From the NCBI RefSeq assembly GCF_003014755.1, contig NZ_PYAW01000006.1, positions 186,001-250,000 of the forward strand: 64,000 nt of DNA, read 5' to 3'. The position numbers and the translations under genes were made by a program. The notes beneath the pieces were generated by a model. It did not search any database, was not told where the DNA came from, and saw only the letters and a list, made by a program, of their open reading frames with translations. Of the stretch, positions 17,410 through 26,011 are shown in pieces (the first letter of the stretch is position 1; the number at the start of each line of letters is the position of its first letter). The DNA is from Chitinophaga niastensis. GTDB lineage: Bacteria > Bacteroidota > Bacteroidia > Chitinophagales > Chitinophagaceae.

Positions 17410-17787
17410 ATGAAAAAGAAAGTTCTATTTGTACTAAGTCTATTATTTGGATTGATGTTCATTAATGCCGGACTCAATAAGTTTTTCAATTACATGCCTA
17501 TGCCCAAAGATTTGCCGGCAAGCATGATGAAAGTAATGACAGCGTTTATGGAAATAAGCTGGCTGATGCCACTTGTTGGCGCTGCAGAAGTTGTAGGTGG
17601 TGTACTTTTTATCACAAATAAATACAGGGCACTTGGTGCAATAATTATTTTCCCGGTTATGATAGGAATACTTTTAACTAACATCATATCTGCACCATCT
17701 GGTCTACCAATCGCACTTGTGCTGCTGTTAATCAACCTTTGGGTAATTTTCGAGAATCGCAAAAAGTACCTGCCGATGATCAGCTGA
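17410..17787 (+). CDS. DoxX-like small membrane protein
   Basis: A 125-aa integral membrane protein with four predicted transmembrane helices: residues 4-20, about 50-68, 73-92 and 96-113. The FINAGLNKFFNYMPMP loop after helix 1 and PLVGAAEVVGGVLF at helix 2 are typical of DoxX/DoxX-like proteins, which are inner-membrane proteins of mostly unknown role, some linked to quinone or thiol redox chemistry. Flanked by the short direct repeat described separately. ATG 17410 is preceded by an AT-rich stretch with TATCTTTA resembling a -7 promoter box. Confidence 0.8.
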   Translation: MKKKVLFVLSLLFGLMFINAGLNKFFNYMPMPKDLPASMMKVMTAFMEISWLMPLVGAAEVVGGVLFITNKYRALGAIIIFPVMIGILLTNIISAPSGLPIALVLLLINLWVIFENRKKYLPMIS

Positions 17788-17813
17788 TAAAAAGCTTGAG
17801 CGCCGCTATAAAG

Positions 17814-17834
17814 TGGTTCGACTTTGGGATCACG
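17814..17834 (+). repeat. 21-base direct repeat, copy 2 (after doxX-like gene)
   Basis: TGGTTCGACTTT then GGG then ATCACG, partner of the copy at 17285-17305. It directly abuts the terminator stem that begins at 17835, and its CACG is partly repeated in that stem. Confidence 0.6.
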
Positions 17835-17870
17835 AAGCGTGATACAATTTAATTGTATCACGCTTTTTTT
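17835..17870. terminator. Bidirectional intrinsic terminator
   Basis: AAGCGTGATACAATT (17835-17849) pairs with the complementary 15-mer at 17851-17865, followed by a T-run. It separates the DoxX-like gene from the convergent FAD monooxygenase gene. Confidence 0.85.
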
Positions 17871-17959
17871 ATACCTGCAATCAATCTTCACTGCTTTTAA
17901 AAGAAGATTTCCAGGGAGATAAAAAAGGATTTGCCTTGCATCTGCAATAAATACGGGAT

Positions 17960-19567
17960 TCAGGGCTGCGTCTGAATCCTGCAATTTGATAAAATAGCAT
18001 TAAGATAATTCTCGAAATGTTTTTCATTAAATCCTATGCTGCGATAGGCAATGTGGAAATCAGGTCTTATAAGATAGCATCCTGTGCGTTTTATACCTAA
18101 AGATTTGTAAAGAATTTCATTACCGGAAATCAAAGAAATATATTCAATGGTTATGGCTTCTTTAAACCTTTGAGCAATGTTACTCAACAGATGCACATTA
18201 ATTTTATTATCGCTGCCTGAAAAAATGAAAAGGTGCAATGTCAGGCCATTTACCTTTTGTTGCATACCAAAAGTTTTACCGGAAGCATCTTTAAATGCTA
18301 AGTAGGGAAGGCGCTCACCGGGTTTCGGAGCCTTTGATACAAATGAACCATATGATGCGTTTTTTGAAAGTAAGCTATCAGGATAATTCATGCCAATCTG
18401 AGAGATGTTTTTGAATATATACCGGGTAATGAAATTGACTTTAAGAATGAGTGCTAGTATTTTTGGAGCAACATACATTCGCATGATTTTTATGAATGGA
18501 TTTTTACTTACTGTAATCCCAAATGCGTTGTCTGTAGTTTTTACTAATTGCCTGGCAAAAGGAAGTCGTTCCTGCTGATAAGTGGCCAGCAAATTTTCTT
18601 TTGCCTGGTTTCGTATGACCAGAGCCAATTTCCAGGCTATATTATTGGCGTCCTGCAATCCGGTATTCATTCCCTGTGCACCCACAGGAGAATGTATATG
18701 AGCTGCATCTCCAGCCAGAAAACATCTCCCTGTCCTGAATTGTGACACATACCGGTGATGGGAGTGATACATTGAAATCCACTTAGGGTCAGAAAGTTCT
18801 ACCTTCATTTGCATTCGTTCTGCGAAACCTTTCTTTATATCCTCAAAACTTATATTCTCTTTTTCTCCAATATCCTTGGGCACAAATCCAATTATTCTAC
18901 ACCGATTTTCCGGCATTGGAAAAAAGCCTGCAAAAGAATAATTTGAAAAAGCAATATATATTTCATCATCCTGTAATTGCCAATTCACTTTGCAATCGAG
19001 CACAAACAAATTAATGGGATAGGTTTCTCCGCCAAAAGGAATATTGAGTATGCGTCTTACAATGCTTTTTGCGCCATCAGCACCTATTAGCCAACTTGCT
19101 TTAATAGTTTCTTCATTCCTTTCATTATGTTTTACAGTTACATACACAGCATTAGTATCCTGAGTGAAAGCAATCAATTCCGTTTCCCATTCAACTTCAT
19201 ACCCTTGCTTCTCAAGGAAGTTAACCAATAATCGCTCTGTCCTGGATTGTTCCAGCATAAGAAGAAAGGGGAAGGCTGTTAATCCCTTTCCAAATGCTGA
19301 CAGCGGTATGTGTTCTGTAACCTTGCCTTTTACGAGGTAGTTTATTGCTTTTGTTTGTTTACCAAGCGCAATAAATTCGTCAGAAATACCCATTTGCGAA
19401 AATATTTCCATGGAAGCAGCGTGGATGGCTAAAGCACGGGATTGAGTAGTAGGTTCTTTATTCTTATCTATAATACGAAATTTTATTCCCAGGCGGGCGA
19501 GCTGGCAGGCTGCCATTAAACCTGTAGGACCTGCTCCTACAATTAAAACTGCTGTACTTTCCTGCAT
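17960..19567 (-). CDS. FAD-dependent aromatic-ring monooxygenase
   Basis: A flavoprotein hydroxylase of the class A (PheA/TfdB, PobA-like) group, 535 aa. Motifs in order: the FAD dinucleotide-binding motif GAGPTG at residues 11-16; the GADG motif at 162-165, which contacts FAD and NAD(P)H; the second FAD motif AGDAAHIHSPVGAQGMNTGLQDANN from about residue 285. The C-terminal 130 residues have the thioredoxin-like fold typical of phenol hydroxylase relatives. It should use NAD(P)H and O2 to hydroxylate an aromatic or polyketide-like substrate in the cytoplasm; the substrate is unknown. It stands alone, convergent to the DoxX-like gene. Confidence 0.88.
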   Translation of the reverse strand: MQESTAVLIVGAGPTGLMAACQLARLGIKFRIIDKNKEPTTQSRALAIHAASMEIFSQMGISDEFIALGKQTKAINYLVKGKVTEHIPLSAFGKGLTAFPFLLMLEQSRTERLLVNFLEKQGYEVEWETELIAFTQDTNAVYVTVKHNERNEETIKASWLIGADGAKSIVRRILNIPFGGETYPINLFVLDCKVNWQLQDDEIYIAFSNYSFAGFFPMPENRCRIIGFVPKDIGEKENISFEDIKKGFAERMQMKVELSDPKWISMYHSHHRYVSQFRTGRCFLAGDAAHIHSPVGAQGMNTGLQDANNIAWKLALVIRNQAKENLLATYQQERLPFARQLVKTTDNAFGITVSKNPFIKIMRMYVAPKILALILKVNFITRYIFKNISQIGMNYPDSLLSKNASYGSFVSKAPKPGERLPYLAFKDASGKTFGMQQKVNGLTLHLFIFSGSDNKINVHLLSNIAQRFKEAITIEYISLISGNEILYKSLGIKRTGCYLIRPDFHIAYRSIGFNEKHFENYLNAILSNCRIQTQP

Positions 19568-19701
19568 AGCTTTTATTTGAAAGTGCTTATTCCAATCTAT
19601 ACTAATTTACAATTTTATTTGAGCGGTTTTTTGAATTTAATACAATTTGTGAAGAATCTGTTGATGATGAAATAATCCTTGGGAATTGTATATTTACACC
19701 C

Positions 19702-20034
19702 ATGAAGTGGGTTGTTTATATATTTTCATTTTATGTACTGGTGTTGTCCGGCATTCCTTGTAATGCGGATGATGGCTGCTGTACAGATGAAATTAGCGCA
19801 ACAACCACATCAAACAGGGAATCCGGCAATGCTGACCATAAGCCAGCATGCCCATGTTCTCCTTTCTTTGCGTGTAGTGCTTGCCATGGAGTTGTGATAC
19901 CAGATAACAGGATTGAATTTTTCAAGGCATTACCACCTGTTGCAAAGCTGCATTTTTTCTACTCGAAACAATCTCTTTCCGATTTTCCCGCTGCTATCTG
20001 GCAGCCTCCAAAAACAATCTGGTATACTTCTTAA
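19702..20034 (+). CDS. Small Cys-rich secreted protein before TonB receptor
   Basis: A 110-aa protein with an N-terminal hydrophobic export signal (KWVVYIFSFYVLVLSGIP) and a Cys-rich middle: CNADDGCC and CPCSPFFACSACHG. The Cys spacing and the adjacent His suggest metal or thiol chemistry. It resembles small proteins annotated DUF6660 that sit next to TonB receptors in Bacteroidota; I recall this from memory and have not verified it. Sixty-seven bases separate it from the receptor, so the two plus the downstream P-type ATPase form a likely metal-handling locus. Confidence 0.7.
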   Translation: MKWVVYIFSFYVLVLSGIPCNADDGCCTDEISATTTSNRESGNADHKPACPCSPFFACSACHGVVIPDNRIEFFKALPPVAKLHFFYSKQSLSDFPAAIWQPPKTIWYTS

Positions 20035-20101
20035 TTTTATTGTGAATGATACTACCTGCTGGTAGTGTTGTTGATCTATTCCGTACATATTTCATATTCA
20101 A

Positions 20102-22270
20102 ATGAGAAAAGTTTTAGGCTTAATGCTATTGCTTTGCATGGGTAACCTGTGCATGGCTCAAAATATATTAACCGCTGTAATAAAGGATGCTGATTCCAAA
20201 GAACCGCTGGCAGGCGCTACTGTACTATTAACGGGAACAAACAAAGGGGCTAAAGCAGATGAAAATGGTGTTGTTACTTTTTCCGGTATATTTAATGGTA
20301 AGCAGGTTTTTACCTTTCGATTTGTAGGCTATAAGGAACATACAGCAATATTAACTTTTCCCCGTCCTGTTGATACATTAGTGATATTTTTAGCAGCAGC
20401 CGGGGAAGGCCTGGGGGAAGTGGTGATCTCTTCTACCCGCAGTACCCGCACTATACAGAATATTCCTACCCGCGTGGAATTGATAGGAGGTGAGGAGCTG
20501 GAAGAGAAAGGGAATATGAAACCAGGCGATATACGTATGATGCTGAATGAAAGCACCGGTATACAAACGCAGCAGGTATCTGCTACCTCTGCAAATTCAA
20601 GTATTCGTATTCAGGGCCTTGATGGACGTTACACTCAAATGCTGAAAGATGGATTTCCCATGTATGCAGGGTTTTCCGGCGGATTAGGTTTGCTGCAAAC
20701 ACCACCGCTGGATTTAAAGCAGGTGGAAGTCATAAAAGGGGCTTCGTCTACTTTGTACGGTGGTGGCGCGATTGCCGGACTTGTTAATCTGATTTCCAAA
20801 GTACCAACAGCAGAAAGAGCGTTGAATTTTTTAGTCAATGGTACTTCTGCCGGCGGGCTGGATATAAACGGATACTATGGACAGAAATTTGAAAAGGTAG
20901 GTTTCACTTTGTTTGCCGCACGTAATGGTAATAAACCTTATGATCCGTCCACAACAGGCTTTACCGCCATCCCGAAAACAGAACGGTACGTATTTAATCC
21001 TAAACTGTTTATCTATTTCAGCCCTAAAACAAAAATGAATATTGGGGTTAATACGACCTTTGAAGATCGTACCGGTGGCGATATTCAGTACATTAAAGGA
21101 AAGGGGGACAGCACTCATAGTTATTTTGAAAAGAATAAGAGCAGCCGGTTTTCTACACAATTTTCGCTGGACCACCAATTTAATGAGCATAGCAGCCTGT
21201 CGGTAAAAAATTCAGTTAACAACTTCAATAGAACTATCACCATACCGGATTATACATTTGATGGGAAGCAATGGTCTACCTATTCGGAAATTACTTATGC
21301 CAACCAACGGAAGAAAACAGATTGGGTGGCTGGTTTGAATGTATACACAGATGATTTTAAAGAATATCCGAAAGACAGTTTCCCTAAAAGAAATTATAAT
21401 CAGCATACAATAGGTGGGTTTATTCAACACACCTGGAAAGCCACTGACTGGCTGCAAACGGAAGCCGGTGTGCGAGGCGACTATGTGATAGATTACGGTT
21501 TTGTGTTTCTTCCACGTATTTCCGCCCTCTTCAAAATATCTCCGAAATTTACTTCCCGGTTGGGTGGTGGTTTTGGCTATAAAACACCGACCATCTTTAC
21601 TGAAGAAACAGAACGGATACAATTCAGGTCAGTATTGCCGGTCAGCTCCGGCACAAATAAACTGGAAAAGTCCTACGGCGCTAACTTCGATGTGAACTAT
21701 CGCACTTCTTTATTTGATAAATTGAGTGTCAGTATCAACCAGCTTTTCTTTTATACCCGCATCAACGATCCGCTATTACTGGAGAATGTACCGGGAAATA
21801 TCTATCAACTTGTAAATGCAGATGGATATTTGGATACCAAAGGATGGGAAACCAATGTCAAATTGGGGTATGAAGATTTTAAATTGTTCATAGGATATAC
21901 TTTCACGGATGCTCAATTGAACGAAGGAGGCAGGAAGAGAGAAAACCCGCTGACAGCAAAGCATCGACTGAATAATGTGTTGATGTATGAAATAGAGGAC
22001 AAATGGAAAATAGGACTGGAAGCATATTATTACAGCAGTCAGCCACTGAATGATGGCACCACCGGAAAGCCTTACTGGACGTTTGGTTTCATGGCGGAGA
22101 AAATATGGGAACGGTTTTCATTATTTGTAAATTTTGAAAACTTTACAGATACCCGCCAGACAAGGTTTGACAGCATTTACACCGGAACTGTTACGCATCC
22201 TGTATTCAGGGACATTTACGCTCCACTGGATGGTTTTGTAGTGAATGGAGGATTGAAATTAAAACTTTGA
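20102..22270 (+). CDS. TonB-dependent outer-membrane receptor
   Basis: A 722-aa receptor with signal peptide (to CMAQ), a carboxypeptidase regulatory-like domain (about residues 22-105: LTAVIKDADSKEPLAGATVLL), a plug domain (residues 115-230, with TRVELIGGEELEEKG and VEVIKGASSTLYGGGAIAG) and a C-terminal beta-barrel ending in Leu-Lys-Leu. It would import a ligand across the outer membrane using TonB energy. Neighbours (the Cys-rich secreted protein before it and a CPH-type P1B ATPase after it) point to a metal or metal chelate, probably copper-related. No SusD partner is present. Confidence 0.92.
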   Translation: MRKVLGLMLLLCMGNLCMAQNILTAVIKDADSKEPLAGATVLLTGTNKGAKADENGVVTFSGIFNGKQVFTFRFVGYKEHTAILTFPRPVDTLVIFLAAAGEGLGEVVISSTRSTRTIQNIPTRVELIGGEELEEKGNMKPGDIRMMLNESTGIQTQQVSATSANSSIRIQGLDGRYTQMLKDGFPMYAGFSGGLGLLQTPPLDLKQVEVIKGASSTLYGGGAIAGLVNLISKVPTAERALNFLVNGTSAGGLDINGYYGQKFEKVGFTLFAARNGNKPYDPSTTGFTAIPKTERYVFNPKLFIYFSPKTKMNIGVNTTFEDRTGGDIQYIKGKGDSTHSYFEKNKSSRFSTQFSLDHQFNEHSSLSVKNSVNNFNRTITIPDYTFDGKQWSTYSEITYANQRKKTDWVAGLNVYTDDFKEYPKDSFPKRNYNQHTIGGFIQHTWKATDWLQTEAGVRGDYVIDYGFVFLPRISALFKISPKFTSRLGGGFGYKTPTIFTEETERIQFRSVLPVSSGTNKLEKSYGANFDVNYRTSLFDKLSVSINQLFFYTRINDPLLLENVPGNIYQLVNADGYLDTKGWETNVKLGYEDFKLFIGYTFTDAQLNEGGRKRENPLTAKHRLNNVLMYEIEDKWKIGLEAYYYSSQPLNDGTTGKPYWTFGFMAEKIWERFSLFVNFENFTDTRQTRFDSIYTGTVTHPVFRDIYAPLDGFVVNGGLKLKL

Positions 22271-22386
22271 TAATAAGAAGTTTTACATTTTCTTATCCCT
22301 TTATAGCAATCATAAACCGGTAGATTACATTATTAAAATGTAAAATAAATACAAAATTATATAATAGTGGACTATAGGATTGCCGC

Positions 22387-22394
22387 TATTTTTG
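22387..22394 (+). promoter_or_regulatory. -7 box (TATTTTTG) before the P1B ATPase gene
   Basis: TATTTTTG fits the Bacteroidota TAnnTTTG -7 consensus exactly and lies 22 bases before the ATG. A convincing TTTG -33 element was not found at 19-21 bases, so it is a half-site call. It suggests the ATPase can be transcribed separately from the receptor. Confidence 0.45.
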
Positions 22395-22416
22395 TGCTGA
22401 AATCAAAATAATTACT

Positions 22417-24531
22417 ATGGAAAACCAGCATAGCCATCACGAACATGAGCATGGGCAACATACAGCACATGATGTTAATAAAGATTTGCCGATGTCACAT
22501 AAACACGAACATACCGGGCATGATCACAGTGCTATGGATACAGGCAAACACGATCACCATAAAGAACATGACAGCACAGGCGGACACGATGAACATGCCG
22601 GGCATCATACAGCAGACTTTTTAAAAAGATTTTGGTTATGTCTGGTTATTACCGTTCCTGTTCTACTGTTATCTCACATGATACAGCAATGGATAGGAAT
22701 GGAGCTTACTTTTCCGGGTGATAAATATGTGTTGCTGACACTGAGCAGCTTTATTTACTTCTATGGAGGATGGCCTTTCCTGGCAGGTTTGGTAAGGGAG
22801 TTGAAATTTTGGAATCCGGGAATGATGACACTGGTAGCAGTGGCCATTACTACAGCGTACATTTATAGTGTAGCTGTTGTTTTTGGGCTTCCGGGAATGG
22901 ACTTCTTCTGGGAACTGGCTACTTTGATTGATATCATGCTGATGGGTCACTGGTTAGAAATGAAATCACAAATGGCGGCTTCCCGCGCATTGGAATCGCT
23001 GGTAGAACTTCTCCCTGCTGTGGTGCATGTGGAACGTAATGGTCAGGTATCCGACATTCCTTTAAAGGAATTGCAGAATAATGATGTGATCCTTATTAAA
23101 CCAGGTGAAAAAGTTCCGGCAGATGGGCTTATCCTGGAGGGTAGTTCTGATGTAAATGAAAGTATGCTTACCGGTGAAAGCGTACCAGTGAAGAAAGCAA
23201 AAGATGCTAAGGTGATCGGTGGTGCTGTAAATGGAGACGGCGCGTTGAAAGTGCAGGTCACGGGTGCTGGTAATGATAGTTATTTGAACAAGGTAATTGG
23301 TATGGTGCAATCTGCACAGCGAGCCAAATCCAATACCCAAAACCTGGCTAATAAGGTGGCTAAATGGCTCACCATTGTTTCCATTAGTGTTGGGATAGTT
23401 ACCTTTATTGTATGGCTTTCTGCCGGCAGAGAGTTGTCTTTTGCACTGGAAAGAATGGTGACAGTGATGGTAACTTCCTGTCCACATGCATTAGGTGTTG
23501 CTATTCCATTGGTGGTTGCTACTTCTACAACACTGTCAGCCGTACATGGCTTGCTGATCCGTAACCGTACTGCATTTGAAAATGCAAGAAAGCTCACTAC
23601 TATTATTTTCGATAAAACAGGAACGCTGACGAAAGGAGCACATGAAGTGCAACAAATCATCCCTTTGAATGACCAGTTTAATGCTGACCAAATACTGCAA
23701 TATGCTGCCGCTGTTCAACAGAACTCTGAACACCATATTGCACATGGCATCATGCGGAAATTAAAGAATAATAATCTTGAATTGTGGAAGATTGCTGATT
23801 TCCAGTACATGCAGGGCATTGGCGTAACAGGTATTGTAAATGGGAAAAGGGTTGTTGCTGCCGGCCCTAACTACTTTAAGCAGGAAAAGAAAGATGCCCC
23901 TGTTATTCCAGCAGAAGTGGATCAGGCAACGGATACCGTAACTTTCGTATTGATAGATAATGTACCTGTAGGTATTATCACTTTAGCTGACGCAATCCGG
24001 GAAACAGCGGCGGAAGCGATAGCTGCTTTAAAGAAAATGAATATAAAATCCTTCCTGTTGACCGGTGATAATGAGCAGGTAGCTGCGGCTGTGGCGAAGA
24101 AACTCAATATGGACGGTTATCTGGCCAATGTTTTACCGCATGAAAAACAAAATAAGGTAAAGGAGTTCCAGGATAAGGGTGAAATTGTTGCCATGACTGG
24201 TGACGGTGTAAATGATGCACCTGCGCTGGCGCAGGCTGATGTGGGTATCGCTATAGGGTCTGGTACTGACGTTGCCGCAGAAACAGCAGATATTATTCTT
24301 GTAAACAGCGATCCGGGAGATGTAGTTCAAATGATTACTTTCGGTAAGGCCACTTATCGTAAAATGATCCAGAATTTAATATGGGCTGTAGGTTACAACG
24401 TAATAGCTATTCCACTTGCAGCAGGGATATTGTATCCTCACTTTATGTTAAGCCCTGCTATGGGAGCAGTTTTAATGAGTATTAGTACAATAGTAGTGGC
24501 GATTAATGCTAAACTATTAAGGGTTAAATAA
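22417..24531 (+). CDS. P1B-type metal-transporting ATPase, CopB-like (CPH motif)
   Basis: A 704-aa heavy-metal pump. In order: a His/Asp-rich cytoplasmic tail (residues 5-64, with dozens of His and no CxxC metal domain), transmembrane helices, TGES phosphatase loop (252-255), the ion-binding CPH motif in TM6 (355-357), the phosphorylated Asp in DKTGTLTKG (D399), TGDN, and the hinge GDGVNDAPALAQADVGIAIGSGTD. The CPH triad plus His-rich tail define the P1B-3 CopB subgroup, described as exporting copper or silver ions from the cytoplasm. The upstream TonB receptor suggests an integrated copper or silver response. The exact ion is inferred from the motif only. Confidence 0.92.
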   Translation: MENQHSHHEHEHGQHTAHDVNKDLPMSHKHEHTGHDHSAMDTGKHDHHKEHDSTGGHDEHAGHHTADFLKRFWLCLVITVPVLLLSHMIQQWIGMELTFPGDKYVLLTLSSFIYFYGGWPFLAGLVRELKFWNPGMMTLVAVAITTAYIYSVAVVFGLPGMDFFWELATLIDIMLMGHWLEMKSQMAASRALESLVELLPAVVHVERNGQVSDIPLKELQNNDVILIKPGEKVPADGLILEGSSDVNESMLTGESVPVKKAKDAKVIGGAVNGDGALKVQVTGAGNDSYLNKVIGMVQSAQRAKSNTQNLANKVAKWLTIVSISVGIVTFIVWLSAGRELSFALERMVTVMVTSCPHALGVAIPLVVATSTTLSAVHGLLIRNRTAFENARKLTTIIFDKTGTLTKGAHEVQQIIPLNDQFNADQILQYAAAVQQNSEHHIAHGIMRKLKNNNLELWKIADFQYMQGIGVTGIVNGKRVVAAGPNYFKQEKKDAPVIPAEVDQATDTVTFVLIDNVPVGIITLADAIRETAAEAIAALKKMNIKSFLLTGDNEQVAAAVAKKLNMDGYLANVLPHEKQNKVKEFQDKGEIVAMTGDGVNDAPALAQADVGIAIGSGTDVAAETADIILVNSDPGDVVQMITFGKATYRKMIQNLIWAVGYNVIAIPLAAGILYPHFMLSPAMGAVLMSISTIVVAINAKLLRVK

Positions 24532-24562
24532 GACAATTAATAATTCAATACCAGCTTACACT

Positions 24563-24599
24563 AACGTGCTTGTTGCTATAATAACAAGCACGTTTTTTA
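24563..24599. terminator. Intrinsic terminator after the P1B ATPase gene
   Basis: AACGTGCTTGTT (24563-24574) and AACAAGCACGTT (24583-24594) pair over 12 bp with an 8-base loop and a T-run. It separates the ATPase from the convergent HxlR gene that ends at 24601. Confidence 0.85.
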
Positions 24600-24600
24600 T

Positions 24601-24999
24601 TTATAATTTGCCCCTTGCTTCCGATGGGGAAATTTTACTGTCCTGCTTTGTTAAATTCCGGTGTTTGCCACCCCAATCACTTAATTGTTTAAAAATAGGC
24701 CCGAACGCTAATGCCATCTCAGTGAGTTCATATTCTACCCTTGGGGGAACTTCCGCATAGACTGTTCGCTTAACCAGGCCATCCTGCTCTAATGCCCGCA
24801 ATTGTAAAGTTAGCATGCGTTCTGTAATAAAAGAAAATTCCTTCTTTAGTTCACTGAACCTGAATTTTTTGCTTTCCAGCTTACTTAGTATCAGTATTTT
24901 CCATCTACCCCCAATCTTATTAACAGCATAGGTAAGATCACATTCAATGATACATTTTTCGTTACGGGTATAAGTCGAGTTTTCCTTCCTGGTTGCCAT
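24601..24999 (-). CDS. HxlR-family winged-helix regulator
   Basis: A 132-aa HxlR protein: CDLTYAVNKIGGRWKILILSKL with the conserved leading Cys at the domain start, the RFSELKKEFSFITERMLTLQLRALEQDG helix-turn-helix and the wing PPRVEYELTEMALAFGPI. It is divergent from the SDR gene (145 bases between starts) with a 16-base palindrome between them, so it probably represses itself and the SDR until an electrophile or quinone appears. This is the second HxlR/oxidoreductase pair in the window. Confidence 0.92.
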   Translation of the reverse strand: MATRKENSTYTRNEKCIIECDLTYAVNKIGGRWKILILSKLESKKFRFSELKKEFSFITERMLTLQLRALEQDGLVKRTVYAEVPPRVEYELTEMALAFGPIFKQLSDWGGKHRNLTKQDSKISPSEARGKL

Positions 25000-25021
25000 T
25001 AGTTACATATTTGTAAGTACC

Positions 25022-25037
25022 GTACAATTGATTGTAC
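25022..25037. promoter_or_regulatory. Palindromic operator for the HxlR regulator
   Basis: GTACAAT-TG-ATTGTAC is a perfect palindrome with 7-base arms, 22 bases before the HxlR start codon. A half-site-like GTAAGTACCGTAC stretch lies immediately beside it (about 25011-25025). GTAC-type palindromes are typical HxlR sites. Confidence 0.6.
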
Positions 25038-25144
25038 AACCCGTAAATTAGATGCTACCAGCTACTTTTGCAAAGAAATTTTCAAAGCCGGATATATCCG
25101 CTAAAAAAATTATCATTTCATTAATCATCATTAAAAGAGAAATT

Positions 25145-25897
25145 ATGGATCTGTATTTAAAAGGAAAAACTGCGGTGGTGACAGGCGCCAGCCAGGGACT
25201 TGGCCGGGCAATCGCAAAAGAATTGGCGATAGAGGGCGTGAAAGTCTTTGCTGTTGCAAGAAACGAAGATTTGCTGAATAGCCTCAAAGCTGAAGTCGCC
25301 GCTGCAGGCGGCGTGGAACCCGTTACGCTCATCCAGGATTTTGTTGCACCCGACGGGCCGCAAAAGATTGCGGCTGCGGGGCTTTCCAGCCTGGGACACA
25401 TCGATATTCTCATTAACAATGCGGGCCGTAGTCGTCCATTGGATGTCATCGGTGCGGAAGAGGCGTGGGCCGAGTCCATGACGCTGGACTTCGACCGTCA
25501 CCGGCAACTGACACAACAGCTTTTGCCCCATTTTATGGCGCGTAAGCAGGGCGCCATCCTGAACATCACCAGCACTTATGAGTTACGCACGATCAATGTT
25601 TCGGCGGTTGCCAAAGCGTCCATCGTTGTGTGGTCCAAGCAGCTCTCCGGACAACTGGGGCAGTATGGTATTACAGTCAACTGCCTGCAGCCGGGCCTCA
25701 TAGATACTGAGAATGTCCGCCGTTTCTTCCCTGGTGACGAACGCAGGAAATTTGCCGAGCATGAGATCCCACTGGGTGATTTCGGTGAGCCGCAGGACAT
25801 AGCCAACATGGCCACTTTCCTGGTATCGCCTCGTGCGCGATACATCACCGGCACCGTCGCCGTTGTCGATGGCGGACTGCGTCATCACCCGTTCTGA
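25145..25897 (+). CDS. SDR-family oxidoreductase, atypical active site
   Basis: Classical-length short-chain dehydrogenase (251 aa from ATG 25145). The NAD(P) motif TGASQGLG is at residues 13-20 and NNAG follows LGHIDILI. The catalytic Ser is present in LNITSTYE, but the position of the usual YxxxK reads S-A-V-A-K, so the general-base Tyr appears to be Ser. The C-terminal QPGLIDT and VAVVDGG motifs are intact. A related SDR subgroup with SN..R instead of YxxxK exists, so the fold is probably functional, but the chemistry is uncertain. The gene is clearly GC-richer than its neighbours (34 of 60 G+C at 25501-25560 versus 24 of 60 at 24001-24060), suggesting recent acquisition. An in-frame upstream start at 25052 exists but would add a non-SDR tail. 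Confidence 0.85.
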   Translation: MDLYLKGKTAVVTGASQGLGRAIAKELAIEGVKVFAVARNEDLLNSLKAEVAAAGGVEPVTLIQDFVAPDGPQKIAAAGLSSLGHIDILINNAGRSRPLDVIGAEEAWAESMTLDFDRHRQLTQQLLPHFMARKQGAILNITSTYELRTINVSAVAKASIVVWSKQLSGQLGQYGITVNCLQPGLIDTENVRRFFPGDERRKFAEHEIPLGDFGEPQDIANMATFLVSPRARYITGTVAVVDGGLRHHPF

Positions 25898-25924
25898 TGG
25901 TTGCGTTCAGCCGCCTGTTCCTGT

Positions 25925-25971
25925 AAACTGCATCTTAAACAGGCTTTACAGGCCTGTTTAAGATGCAGTTT
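25925..25971. terminator. Long bidirectional terminator
   Basis: A perfect 20-bp stem (25925-25944 with 25952-25971) and a 7-base loop, between the SDR gene and the convergent DUF4397 gene. Confidence 0.85.
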
Positions 25972-26011
25972 GTATTATTTAGCATTATCGTCCTTTAGTG
26001 AGAAGGGGATG

